From JAAYBY01 sp964654125 (GTDB lineage Bacteria > Bacillota > Clostridia > Saccharofermentanales > UBA5734), in assembly GCA_964654125.1 (NCBI GenBank), contig CAZZGG010000025.1, forward strand, positions 1 to 27,678: DNA of 27,678 nt. Direction: 5' to 3'. Shown one piece after another: positions 15,056-23,788 of the stretch (positions within the stretch are counted from its first letter, which is position 1; each line of letters begins with the position of its first letter). Under the pieces are notes generated by a model. The model had not been told where the DNA came from. It was given only the letters and a program-made list of their open reading frames with translations, and did no database searches. The position numbers and the translations under genes were made by a program.

Positions 15056-16660
15056 ATGAGTAAGAAAATTGCACTTGTTCTGCTGGCATTAATGCTGGTA
15101 GCAACAGGACTTTTAGGTTGTACCCCCGCTGGGACAACCAAAGGTACAGACGCTCCCGGCACCACGACAACCAAGGCCGGCGAAACTCCTTCCACCACAG
15201 CTACTGGCGGCGAAGAAAAAGAACTCGTCACCATCCAGTGGCACATGGGTTCCTGGGGCGCTGTCCGCGATGAGGCCGAAGTTAATGAAGCTATCGCAGA
15301 AATCGTCAAAGAAAAACTCAACATCGACCTGAAGCTGAATGTTTATGTTTATGCCGATTACGACCAGAAGGTTTCCACCATGGTTAATGCCGGCCAGAAG
15401 CTGGATATCCTCTTCACCAGTGCGACCATCGTTCCCTTCCTGACCAATGTCCGTCAAGGAAATTTCCTGGCCTTGGATGACCTGTTGCCGGAATATGCAC
15501 CCAAGACCTATGGCGACATCCCGGAAGAGGCTTGGGCAGCCGCCACAGTCGACGGTAACATCTACGGTGTCATCCCCCTAAAGGACTTGGCAGACGTCCA
15601 CTCCTTGCAGGTTGACATGGAGCTGTTCGAAGAAATGGGCCTGGTTGACAAGCTACCTGCTCAGCATGGCTGGCAGACACCCTATGACTTTGAAGACCTG
15701 ATCTATGAAGCCCATGACAAACGTAACGAGCTCTATCCTGATCAAGCTGATCATCCTTCCATCAGGCTACACAGGAATAATATGCAGCTATACCACCCTA
15801 TGGAAAAGATTAATTTTCTAGCAGCCTGTAATATCGAAGACACCCCAGGCGGCTTTGCCGGCAAGGGTAACGGCGAAACAGTCTTTAATTTCTTTGATAC
15901 TGACGAGTACCGCAGATTTGCTCACTTCATGCAGGATCTGACTGAATACGGCGTATTCCCCTACGATCCCGACAACTTTGATCCTGATAAGGTGCTGGAC
16001 ATTCGCTGGACCATGTATACTTCACAAGGAATCGTCACAGACGATAAAGCCAGCACTTATCCTATGAACGTCATCCTGCCCAAAGAAGCTTTCATGACCA
16101 ACGAATATGTCAGGGCCCAAATGAATGCCATCGCAGCTACCTGTGAGCATCCCGATAGAGCCATGGAACTGATTGAGTTCTTCAACCAGGACAAAGAAGT
16201 GGCCACCATGCTGCGCTTTGGTATCGAAGGCAAACACTGGAAACCGGTCAGCGATATGGTTCTGACTTTTGCAGGCACCGAAAACGAAGATCCCAAAAAC
16301 AGGGGTTTCTACTACTGGTACGGCACCACCTGGGGCAGCTTCCGTAATGTCATGATGCCTGACTTTGAAGAGCCTGACATGGTTGACAAGGTTATTGAGA
16401 CAACCATCAATGGTAACAAGAGGGGCAACCTCGGCTTTAACTTCTCTGAAGAGCCAGTTATAACTGAAATTGCTGCTTGCCGCAATGTTTTTGATGAGTT
16501 CAATAAGACCATCTATAACGCTCTGGCTGATGATGTCGATGCCACTGTTGATGAATTCGTTGCCAAATTAGCCCAAAATGGTTCTGAGAAGATCATTGAG
16601 GAAGTTCAAAAACAGTTGACAGAATGGCGTAAGGAAGTTGGCCGTCCCACTAAGGATTAA
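15056..16660 (+). CDS. Oligosaccharide-binding lipoprotein of the LplB/YtcP importer
   Basis: 534 aa. A lipoprotein signal peptide ends in LVATGLLGC, with Cys22 as anchor, followed by a Thr/Gly/Ala-rich linker (residues 23-54). The rest fits family-1 solute-binding proteins of the LipO/LplA kind: 'TIQWHMGSWGAVRDEAEVNEAIAEIVKEKLNIDLKLNVY', 'LDILFTSA' and 'LDDLLPEYAPKTYGDIPEEAWAAATVDGNIYGVIPLK'. The C-terminal part (TWGSFRNVMMP...) resembles the DUF3502 end region. An AGGAGG box lies 8 nt before the ATG. It should capture a sugar oligomer at the outer face of the membrane and hand it to the two permeases. The ligand is not known. Confidence 0.92.
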   Translation: MSKKIALVLLALMLVATGLLGCTPAGTTKGTDAPGTTTTKAGETPSTTATGGEEKELVTIQWHMGSWGAVRDEAEVNEAIAEIVKEKLNIDLKLNVYVYADYDQKVSTMVNAGQKLDILFTSATIVPFLTNVRQGNFLALDDLLPEYAPKTYGDIPEEAWAAATVDGNIYGVIPLKDLADVHSLQVDMELFEEMGLVDKLPAQHGWQTPYDFEDLIYEAHDKRNELYPDQADHPSIRLHRNNMQLYHPMEKINFLAACNIEDTPGGFAGKGNGETVFNFFDTDEYRRFAHFMQDLTEYGVFPYDPDNFDPDKVLDIRWTMYTSQGIVTDDKASTYPMNVILPKEAFMTNEYVRAQMNAIAATCEHPDRAMELIEFFNQDKEVATMLRFGIEGKHWKPVSDMVLTFAGTENEDPKNRGFYYWYGTTWGSFRNVMMPDFEEPDMVDKVIETTINGNKRGNLGFNFSEEPVITEIAACRNVFDEFNKTIYNALADDVDATVDEFVAKLAQNGSEKIIEEVQKQLTEWRKEVGRPTKD

Positions 16661-16684
16661 GCTAACTGATTTAAACTAGGAACT

Positions 16685-16792
16685 TTACTGGATACACCAA
16701 ATGGAGAAGAGCATGCTTTGCCAAAAACTGACAGCCCAGTTGATAATGAGCCAAGCTTTCTGCCAAGGCTGCTACTCTCCATACTCCAGTAA
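16685..16792 (+). ncRNA. Structured untranslated RNA element (candidate sRNA, 3'UTR or leader)
   Basis: A nested set of pairings closes this 108-nt segment. TTACTGGA (16685-16692) pairs with TCCAGTAA (16785-16792). ATGGAGA (16701-16707) pairs with TCTCCAT (16776-16782). AGCA (16710-16713) pairs with TGCT (16770-16773), and GCC (16720-16722) with GGC (16767-16769). Inside is a hairpin AACTG/CAGTT (16726-16741). No known riboswitch or T-box consensus was recognised. A strong terminator follows 45 nt later, and the next gene starts 33 nt after that, so it could be a 3'UTR-derived RNA or a regulated leader. Confidence 0.45.
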
Positions 16793-16836
16793 TCAAATCT
16801 GGCCAGATATGAAAAAGAATTAATATCATATAGCCC

Positions 16837-16870
16837 GGGCAGATCTGCTGGCAGATCTGCCCTTTTTTTT
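16837..16870 (+). terminator. Strong rho-independent terminator
   Basis: Perfect 12-bp stem (GGGCAGATCTGC with GCAGATCTGCCC) and eight T. The drawn loop is only TG, so the inner base pairs must open. It lies between the importer operon and the propeller gene. Confidence 0.9.
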
Positions 16871-16902
16871 GCTATCATCTGTCTTTTTATAAGGAGGCTA
16901 TC

Positions 16903-18990
16903 ATGAAAGAATATCTTATCACTCAGTTCTCCGATGACTATTATCGCCTGATCAACCAGGCAGGTGTGCAGCTGGCCAAGCCGGCCGCCGCAGGTAACGA
17001 AACCTTTAACACCTGCTGGGATGGCGCTTTGGCACCTGACGGAACTTTGTATTTCACCCTATCTTCCGAAGCCGGCAAATTCGACCATGCCAAGCTGGTC
17101 CGTTACGACTATGAGAAAAACGAGATCATCGACTGCTTTTATTCCGGTGATCTGATTTTACCCAACGACCGCATGCTACCTCATTCCAAGCTGCATACAT
17201 CGATCAACTTCTTGAATGATGGCCGGGTCATCGCCACCACCCACACCACTGACCGGGCCCGGGCCCATCCGGAATGGATGCCCATTGCCTACCATAACCA
17301 TGCCTGGGAGGGCTTCCCCGGCTCCCACATCCTGGTCTACGATCCCAAAACGGGTCGGGCGGAAAACTGGGGCATCCCGGTACCACACGAGACCATCTAT
17401 GGCGCCAAGTATGATCCGGCCCACAACCGGCTTTACATGATCGGTTTTTTACGTGGTCATGTCTACTGCTATGATCTGGCCACAAAAAAAGTGCAGGATC
17501 TGGGTAAGGCGGCTGAGCTGTATTGCTACCGCCTGGTCTTGGGTGCTGATGGTAATATCTACGCCTGCACCAAGACAGGCTACTATTTCCGCATCAACAC
17601 TGAGCTGAATAAACTCGAAGATCTCAATTACACCGTGCCTGACCTGCCCGGCCCGGGTCATTATATCCATAACACCTGGTACAAGTATCTGACCTGCGGC
17701 AGAAACCATGCTTCAGGTGACTTTATCTATTTCAATAATCTCTGTGCAGATGACATGTTGAAATTCGATTTCAAGAGCCAGAGTTTTTCTAAAGCAGGCC
17801 GCCTGGTTCCCAAGGATGGCTTGATGAAGCTGCCTAATGAGTATACCGATCATCATTGTGATACCTTCGCTATTGATAAATACGGCGTTATCTGGTATCA
17901 ATACAGTCTCTGGAGCGCCATGGCGACAGAAGATATCCGTTACCGTCATCCCAACTACTTGATGCGCTGGGATATTGAAAACGGTAAAGATCCCGAACTG
18001 ATGGGCGTTTTAGGCACACCGGACTGGGTCCAGGGGCTGACCACGGAAATGGAAATTGATCAGGAAAGAGATATCCTCTACAGTATCGATGTCGGACGTG
18101 GTTTTGGCGATCAGGGTCCTTGTGTACTGGCTATTGATCTGGCTCAGTTCAGGAACAAAATGTATGAGCCAGGCCCCCTGCCCGTTGACAAACTGCTTGA
18201 GCCTGTTCCTCTGACTGCTGATGAAAAACGGCTGCGTGATGAGCGCAATAAGGTTAAAGCTGGTGAAGAAGTTACTGCCAACAACCCCTTCCAGGCCTTC
18301 CCGATTGAAAATGTTTATCCCGTCAGGATATGGCGCCATGTGCCGCACACCAGGATTGAAGATTCAGCTGTGATCGGCATGTGCTATTGTGAGGATGCCC
18401 TGCATGTAGTTTGTGGCAGCAGTGGCTGCTTTGACTCTGCCGCCTATGTCTTCCAGATCAAGGATAATAAGATCCAGCAAAGACTTGATTTTGCTGATCT
18501 GGACCCGGATTACAAGGCCTGGCTGGCTGACAATATAATGCCACGGGCTTTTGAGTTATCCGAAAGTATAGTCCTGCCTGAAGTGACAGGACGCCGTTAT
18601 CTGGCTAAGGCTTCGGCCCTGATCGACTGGAATGGTAAGCGCCAGATAGTAGGCACGAAAGACGGCCTCTTGGCAATAGTCAATCCTGACCAATCAGTTT
18701 TTGCCCTAGGTAATGCTGCAGCTTATGGCCCGGTCCGCTGCCTATGTACCAACAAGGCCCAGGACAAGCTTTGGGGAGTTGCCGGTGACATTGACGATCT
18801 GGGCTATGTCTTCACTTTTGATGACAAGACCGGTCTGCACCAGCTGGGCGTGATTAACTATAATACGCACGGTTACTATGGGCCAACTGCATCCAATGTT
18901 TTAGCAAGTATTGTTTTGAACCAGGCTGAAGACACTCTGGCCATCGGCGGTGCTGACAGGATCGGTGCTGTTCACCTGGTCAGCTTGTAA
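16903..18990 (+). CDS. Large cytoplasmic beta-propeller protein of unknown function
   Basis: 695 aa, no signal peptide or membrane helix. Residues 1-415 show repeated propeller-blade patterns: 'DGALAPDGTLYFTLSS', 'KYDPAHNRLYMIGFLRGHVYCYDLATKKVQDLG', 'VLGADGNIYACTKTGYYFRINTELNKLEDL', 'FAIDKYGVIWYQYS' and 'EIDQERDILYSIDVGRG'. A charged spacer (about 425-470) and a second, shorter propeller-like half follow. Several clustered His residues (HSKLHTS, HTTDRARAH, YHNHAWEGF, HHCDTF) could bind metal or sugar, as in propeller-type polysaccharide lyases, but no family could be assigned. An AAGGAGG box lies 5 nt before the ATG. It begins 33 bp after a terminator and is followed 52 bp later by the toroid enzyme gene, so the two probably act together on the imported sugar. 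Confidence 0.75.
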   Translation: MKEYLITQFSDDYYRLINQAGVQLAKPAAAGNETFNTCWDGALAPDGTLYFTLSSEAGKFDHAKLVRYDYEKNEIIDCFYSGDLILPNDRMLPHSKLHTSINFLNDGRVIATTHTTDRARAHPEWMPIAYHNHAWEGFPGSHILVYDPKTGRAENWGIPVPHETIYGAKYDPAHNRLYMIGFLRGHVYCYDLATKKVQDLGKAAELYCYRLVLGADGNIYACTKTGYYFRINTELNKLEDLNYTVPDLPGPGHYIHNTWYKYLTCGRNHASGDFIYFNNLCADDMLKFDFKSQSFSKAGRLVPKDGLMKLPNEYTDHHCDTFAIDKYGVIWYQYSLWSAMATEDIRYRHPNYLMRWDIENGKDPELMGVLGTPDWVQGLTTEMEIDQERDILYSIDVGRGFGDQGPCVLAIDLAQFRNKMYEPGPLPVDKLLEPVPLTADEKRLRDERNKVKAGEEVTANNPFQAFPIENVYPVRIWRHVPHTRIEDSAVIGMCYCEDALHVVCGSSGCFDSAAYVFQIKDNKIQQRLDFADLDPDYKAWLADNIMPRAFELSESIVLPEVTGRRYLAKASALIDWNGKRQIVGTKDGLLAIVNPDQSVFALGNAAAYGPVRCLCTNKAQDKLWGVAGDIDDLGYVFTFDDKTGLHQLGVINYNTHGYYGPTASNVLASIVLNQAEDTLAIGGADRIGAVHLVSL

Positions 18991-19042
18991 AATAAGCTCA
19001 GTGGCACTGATAACATATTTATATTCATAAGGAGTAAGCTTT

Positions 19043-21319
19043 ATGCATACTGAATTCGACATCCCGCAAATCTTAGCCAAACTGTCCCTGCCTAATATCC
19101 AGAACAGGCACGAAGCCGGCCTGGTCACAGTCTCACTGCCAGTCCCGCCCCGTTTCCCGGACAATCTGGTTTTAACCGGCCTGAAGCCGGGTGGCATCTA
19201 TCAAAAAAAAATCGGCAGCTGGATCGGCAGTGGTGGTAATGATCCGCGTCGTCTTCTGCTCATTGCCGATGCTGCTAACGCAGCTCCTGCTGATTTGGGA
19301 CTTGCTTTTGGCAGTGAAACAGCTGGTTCTGGCCAGTCCGATTTACCCCAGGCTGAGCTGGAACTTTTCGAGACCTGCCCTGATCCTGCTTTTGCCTGGG
19401 AAAGGCATCTGGCAGTTATCTCCTGGCAAGGCCAAAAAATCGGCCTGGTCATGGGCCTGCGCACAGGTGATGAAGTCCACTGGTGGGAAGCCTGCCGCTT
19501 AACAGTACTGGACGAGCAGCCTAGCTGCCGGGAAATCGAAATAGGCGGTGCTATTCCTTTGGCTGTGTATGATACCCGTGACCTGACCAGCACCGTCGGC
19601 TATGAAAATCCTTACCTGCATAAGCATAACTGGCTGAACGGCCACATCTATGCCCGCCTCCATGCCAATGGCGTGTGTGAGATCTATGCCCACCATATCA
19701 ACAGCAAGTTCTTTGACGACGGCCTGGATCTGCATAATGCGGTGCCAGTGATCGGCTTTAAGGTTTTTGACGGTGCAGCTGACCAGGCCGGCCTGATCGG
19801 CCCCTGGACAGGTGACAAAGAGGAAATTGGATTGGGCCAGGCCAGGCTTGACCTGAGCGATGCCCGCCATCTGGTCAGCCAGGCCAGCCCGGGCAATTTC
19901 AGCCAGGCCGGTGATTTTTTGGCCTGGCAGCCCTATGAAGGCTGTGAACTTTTTGGTGGAGCTGCACCCCGGGTTATCCTGGATGATGAATTCATTTTCC
20001 GGGCCCAGGACAAGATTATTCCACGCGGCATGGCCAGGACAGTCCGTTTTTCCATCAGCTTATCTGACCGTTCACCCCGCATTGCCCGCTATCTGGCACC
20101 TGCCTGGTGGTATGGCTTGTGTGAAGAGTTTTTGCCTGAATCATTATTACCCATCTCCAATGAATATGACGCATTGATCGAATCCGCCCGCAAGTATATC
20201 AAGGAATATACGGTCCAGGGTAATTTCGAAGACGGTTCGGTGCCACGCAATCTTGGCACTACCGGCACTAGCGGACGTTACGAACCCGGTTGGGAAGGCG
20301 AGATGCCAGGCGGCCAATTCCTGGCTGCCTGGCGCAGCGGCTGCGGCCAGGATTATGACCTGGCCTTGCGCTCAGCCTATGTCTTCACAGATGTCTATGT
20401 CGACCATGCTATGAAAACAGCCCGGATGCACGGCTACCCGCCCAATGGTATCTCCATTCCCATGAATCGGGTGCATGGGCCTGTCCTGGCTTATTTGGAA
20501 ACTGGTGATCCTTACTTGCTGCGCACAGCCCAGGCTGTCATTGATAATTCCTATATGCTGCACATGAATTCCTGGCCCAGGCTTTGTGTGGGCCGGGACG
20601 CCTGCTTTATCAGGGGCGCCGTCCTGCTTTACCGCTACTTTGACGACAAGCACTATCAGAGGATCGCCGCGGATTCCATCAAAGATGTGATTGCCTCACA
20701 AAAGCCAGACGGTAGCTTTGGCGACCAGGGCGGCGGTACAGGTGTACACCAGTGGGCAGCCTACATCGTTAAGCCCTGGATGGGCCTGATGGCTTTAGGC
20801 GGTGTGGTAGACTACCTCGAGCTGCACCCGGATGAGCCGGACATGCTGGCAGCGGTGAAACGCTTTGGTGACTGGCTGCTCAAAGAGCGCTTCATGCATA
20901 ACTTAAAATCCGGCCGCCAGGTAATGGGCTGGAATTACCAGCATTATTTCAAAGACGATGTGCTTTTCAAAAATTCAAGCACCGGCGAATGGTTTAATCT
21001 TAAAGATCCGGACAGCTATCTCTGGCATGTCGAATACCTGGCGCGGTTCCTGGGTTTTTGCTCTTTCACCTTTGCTGATCCGGCCTATCTGGCCGCCTGG
21101 GCAGAGAGCTATAGCGGTGCCTATGGTGCCGGTATCGATGTCAAAGGTGACCATGCCGCAGTGCAGATCTTCCAGTATATCCCCTGGCTGCAGGCCAGGC
21201 TCTGGAATGCCAGGCTGACCAAAGCCGGTGTAGCTGTAAACCCCTATGATTTCGGTCCGCTCACGGAGCGCGAGGCCACTATTATGGGACCGGATGGGGA
21301 TTTGAAGATCAGTTTTTAG
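19043..21319 (+). CDS. Putative RIFT-barrel/alpha-toroid carbohydrate-active enzyme (YetA/PL26-like?)
   Basis: 758 aa, no signal peptide. The N-terminal third is beta-rich ('GLVTVSLPVPPRFPDNLVL...SWIGSGGNDPRRLLLIAD'), resembling a RIFT-barrel. The middle (about 165-345) looks like a beta-sandwich. From about residue 350 on, helical repeats with aromatic and His residues (RYLAPAWWYGLCEEFLP, MHMNSWPRLCVGRDACF as LHMNSWPRL, DGSFGDQGGGTGVHQWAAYIVKPWMGLMALGG) suggest an (alpha/alpha)6 toroid. The arrangement recalls PcRGLX/YetA-type exo-rhamnogalacturonan lyases (PL26), and YetA in Bacillus lies beside the lplABCD genes, but the match is by pattern only. A plain six-hairpin glycosidase is the alternative. 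AAGGAG lies 8 nt before the ATG, and a terminator follows the gene. Confidence 0.65.
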   Translation: MHTEFDIPQILAKLSLPNIQNRHEAGLVTVSLPVPPRFPDNLVLTGLKPGGIYQKKIGSWIGSGGNDPRRLLLIADAANAAPADLGLAFGSETAGSGQSDLPQAELELFETCPDPAFAWERHLAVISWQGQKIGLVMGLRTGDEVHWWEACRLTVLDEQPSCREIEIGGAIPLAVYDTRDLTSTVGYENPYLHKHNWLNGHIYARLHANGVCEIYAHHINSKFFDDGLDLHNAVPVIGFKVFDGAADQAGLIGPWTGDKEEIGLGQARLDLSDARHLVSQASPGNFSQAGDFLAWQPYEGCELFGGAAPRVILDDEFIFRAQDKIIPRGMARTVRFSISLSDRSPRIARYLAPAWWYGLCEEFLPESLLPISNEYDALIESARKYIKEYTVQGNFEDGSVPRNLGTTGTSGRYEPGWEGEMPGGQFLAAWRSGCGQDYDLALRSAYVFTDVYVDHAMKTARMHGYPPNGISIPMNRVHGPVLAYLETGDPYLLRTAQAVIDNSYMLHMNSWPRLCVGRDACFIRGAVLLYRYFDDKHYQRIAADSIKDVIASQKPDGSFGDQGGGTGVHQWAAYIVKPWMGLMALGGVVDYLELHPDEPDMLAAVKRFGDWLLKERFMHNLKSGRQVMGWNYQHYFKDDVLFKNSSTGEWFNLKDPDSYLWHVEYLARFLGFCSFTFADPAYLAAWAESYSGAYGAGIDVKGDHAAVQIFQYIPWLQARLWNARLTKAGVAVNPYDFGPLTEREATIMGPDGDLKISF

Positions 21320-21327
21320 ATCCAATC

Positions 21328-21336
21328 TGTTACAAT
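21328..21336 (+). promoter_or_regulatory. Possible extended -10 promoter for the aldo/keto reductase gene
   Basis: TGT followed by TACAAT gives an extended -10 (TGnTACAAT). No good -35 is visible. The start would lie just before the terminator hairpin at 21346, so its activity is doubtful. Confidence 0.35.
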
Positions 21337-21345
21337 AGAAGCAAG

Positions 21346-21375
21346 CAGCCGGACCGCTGTGGTCCGGCTGTTTTT
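21346..21375 (+). terminator. Rho-independent terminator after the toroid enzyme gene
   Basis: Ten-bp perfect stem (CAGCCGGACC/GGTCCGGCTG), GCTGT loop and five T, 27 bp after the stop codon. Confidence 0.88.
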
Positions 21376-21403
21376 CTAACTTGTGAAAGAGAGGTTTTTT
21401 GTA

Positions 21404-22453
21404 ATGAGCAAGCGTGATATTGATACCAGCCTATATGGCCTGCCTGGTTCAGCCCAAGATTTCCAGGGCATGCCCTACCAAAAGCTGGGTAAATCCGGCC
21501 TCAGCGTCAGCCTGATCGGCCTGGGCACCTGGAAATTTGGCTATCCTGAGACCGGTGACGGAGCGCGGGTCAATGAAACAGATGGCCTGGCCATCCTCAA
21601 CCGGGCCCATGAAGTGGGCGTCACCTTCTGGGATACAGCCAACCGTTACAATGCAGCTTCAGGTAACTCTGAAAGAATCATTGGTCGCTGGCTGACAGAA
21701 AACCCGCAAAAGAGACGGGATCTAGTTCTGGCTACAAAAATCAGTGGCCTGATGGACGGACGCACTCCCAACCATTGTGGTCTATCGCGCCAGAACATCA
21801 AGGAAGCGGTTTATGCCAGCCTAGAACGTTTACAGACTGACACAATTGATCTGCTTTACTTCCACACACCAGACGACTCTGTTGCCGCAGAGGAGTCAAT
21901 CGTAGCTGTGGATGACCTGATCCGCCAGGATCTGGTACGCTATTTTGCTGTTTCAAATTACAGTAAAAAACAACTGAGTGCTTATGCAAAAGCTGAAAAA
22001 AGCCTGGGACCCTGGCTGCGGGCCAGGATTTGTGCTGTCCAGAACAGCTATAACCTGCTTGACGGCGAAAGGACACAGGAAGAGGGGGTCTTGGATTACT
22101 GCCAGGAGAACCAGCTTTCTCTGATTGCCTGGAGCCCACTGGCTGAGGGACTGCTGACTGGACGTTATCTGGAGCCGGCTCAAGTTGGTAGTGGTGACCG
22201 CCTTTATGACCAAAAGAACCAGCGCTATCTGGATGGAGCGGTCCAGCAAAAACTGCAGGCCTTGCATCAACTGGCCCTACAAAAAGATGTCAGCATCACC
22301 CAGCTGGTCCTGGCCTATATGCTGACCCTGCCCGGGATGGGTCCTGTCATTCCGGCCATGTCCTCCCTGGCCCAACTGGAAGAAAACAGACAGGCTGCCT
22401 TTATTACTTTAAGCCAGGCGGACTGTGCTGCCATCAGGGGGATCTTCGCCTAG
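21404..22453 (+). CDS. Aldo/keto reductase
   Basis: 349 aa from ATG 21404. This start is preferred over an in-frame GTG at 21383 because the GAGAGG box lies 9 nt before it. The catalytic tetrad is present: Asp77 and Tyr82 (FWDTANRYN), Lys112 (LATKISG) and His154 (LLYFHTPDD). The C-terminal cofactor loop is 'VIPAMSSLAQLEEN', with the 'WSPLAEGLLTGRY' strand typical of the voltage-channel-beta-like/YghZ group. It reduces or oxidises sugar aldehydes or ketones with NAD(P)H. It is the last plus-strand gene before a convergent pair and follows the sugar genes, so a role on a released sugar is plausible. The substrate is unknown. Confidence 0.93.
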   Translation: MSKRDIDTSLYGLPGSAQDFQGMPYQKLGKSGLSVSLIGLGTWKFGYPETGDGARVNETDGLAILNRAHEVGVTFWDTANRYNAASGNSERIIGRWLTENPQKRRDLVLATKISGLMDGRTPNHCGLSRQNIKEAVYASLERLQTDTIDLLYFHTPDDSVAAEESIVAVDDLIRQDLVRYFAVSNYSKKQLSAYAKAEKSLGPWLRARICAVQNSYNLLDGERTQEEGVLDYCQENQLSLIAWSPLAEGLLTGRYLEPAQVGSGDRLYDQKNQRYLDGAVQQKLQALHQLALQKDVSITQLVLAYMLTLPGMGPVIPAMSSLAQLEENRQAAFITLSQADCAAIRGIFA

Positions 22454-22479
22454 AAGTTTGCAAATAAATATTAGTAAAT

Positions 22480-22518
22480 CAAGAGCCGCTTCTTGGCTAA
22501 GGCAGGTAGCGGCTCTTG
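22480..22518. terminator. Hairpin between convergent genes, without a clear T-tract
   Basis: Perfect 11-bp arms CAAGAGCCGCT and AGCGGCTCTTG with a 17-nt loop lie between the ends of the AKR gene (+) and the oxidoreductase gene (-). The lack of a T-run makes it weak as a classical terminator, though it can serve both strands. Confidence 0.55.
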
Positions 22519-22543
22519 AGCAGGTATTATTGCTGCTGTTCGA

Positions 22544-23767
22544 TTAGAGTGCTGGGACCAGTAAATCAGCCACTTGGATGACCTTGCCGTTTTCAGCAAT
22601 GGACAGATTGGCTGCAGCACCGATAATCAACGACATGGAGCCGGCCCGGGATCCAGCCACATAGTTATGCGGATCCGGTGTGTCTTCACGCATGAGCAGG
22701 CGCATCAGGATGTCATCTGCGCCGCCATGACCACCCTTGATCACTGGGGTGTGGCAAATAATCTCCTCGTGTTCCCTGTTGAGGATGCGAATCTGCTGGC
22801 TGGCCACTTTATCATTTTTGTAATGGGCAAAATTTTCAGCTTCCAGACGGCCTTTTTCACCATTGATGACCAAACGATAACCCTCATAAGGAGAGTGGGC
22901 TGTCAAGGTATAAGCCATTGCCACCTGGTCTTGATACTGGACATGCAGGGTCATGGTGTCACAGATATCGATTTCAGGCGCGAAAACACAGCCATCCCGA
23001 TAGTAGCCATCGACATCTTCACAATCATAATAGAGCTCTTTATAAGCCGGATCAGTGATATCAATATAGTAGGCACAGCTGTCCTGGTACTGGCAGGTCA
23101 GGCAGCGTGGTCCGGAAATTGGACTGGGCTGGCCATAAAAGCGCCGGCTGCCAGTCGCATATATGGCAACTGGATCCTTTTCAATGAACCAGTTGACCAT
23201 ATCGAAATGGTGGGTTGCCTTATGGACTAATAGTCCGCCTGAATTCTCCAGGCGGCGGTGCCAGCGCCGGAAATAGTCAGCTCCATGGCTGGTGTCTAAA
23301 AACCATTCAAAGTGGACACTGTAAACATCACCGATATGGCCGCTTTTGAGCAGTTCTTTAATTTTAGTGGCAAAAGGTGAACAGCGGGCATTGAAGGTGA
23401 CAATTACGCGCTTGCCTGTTCTTTTTTCTGCTTCCAGGATAGCCCGGCATTTTGTAGCATCTGTTGTCATTGGCTTTTCTGTGATGGCATCACAGCCAGC
23501 TTCCAGTGCCGCAATAATATAGGCATCGTGATACTGGTCCACTGTCGTAATGATCACTGCATCTGGCTTCACTTCAGCCAGCATCTGCTGGAAATCATTG
23601 AAAACAGGAATAGCCACGCCTGTTTTTTTGCTGACCAGTTCAGCTCTTTTGTAGTTGGTGTCATATACTCCCAATATGGCAGCATAGTCTGCATACTTTT
23701 TTGTGATGGGCATGGCATACATATTGATGCCTCTGCCGCCTGCTCCTACCAGAACTAGTTTTTTCAT
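22544..23767 (-). CDS. Gfo/Idh/MocA oxidoreductase with a cysteine cluster
   Basis: 407 aa. Rossmann start VLVGAGGRGINMY (residues 5-17), EKPM motif (near 96) and HKATHHFDMVNWFI in the C-terminal domain are those of the family. An insert near residues 215-265 carries five Cys residues: CLTCQYQDSC, then YDCEDVDGYYRDGC. This may bind a metal, or structure a lid. An AAAGG box precedes the ATG. It is the second gene of an operon with the amidohydrolase, beginning 21 bp after that gene's stop. Such paired genes often act in catabolism of uncommon sugars or cyclitols. The substrate is unknown. Confidence 0.92.
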   Translation of the reverse strand: MKKLVLVGAGGRGINMYAMPITKKYADYAAILGVYDTNYKRAELVSKKTGVAIPVFNDFQQMLAEVKPDAVIITTVDQYHDAYIIAALEAGCDAITEKPMTTDATKCRAILEAEKRTGKRVIVTFNARCSPFATKIKELLKSGHIGDVYSVHFEWFLDTSHGADYFRRWHRRLENSGGLLVHKATHHFDMVNWFIEKDPVAIYATGSRRFYGQPSPISGPRCLTCQYQDSCAYYIDITDPAYKELYYDCEDVDGYYRDGCVFAPEIDICDTMTLHVQYQDQVAMAYTLTAHSPYEGYRLVINGEKGRLEAENFAHYKNDKVASQQIRILNREHEEIICHTPVIKGGHGGADDILMRLLMREDTPDPHNYVAGSRAGSMSLIIGAAANLSIAENGKVIQVADLLVPAL

Positions 23768-23788
23768 GGTTTCACCTTTCCGCCATTT

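Noticed and set aside
16657..16878. 73-codon minus-strand frame over the structured region
   Set aside because: No ribosome binding site or family resemblance, and the pairing pattern in the DNA explains the conserved-looking words better.
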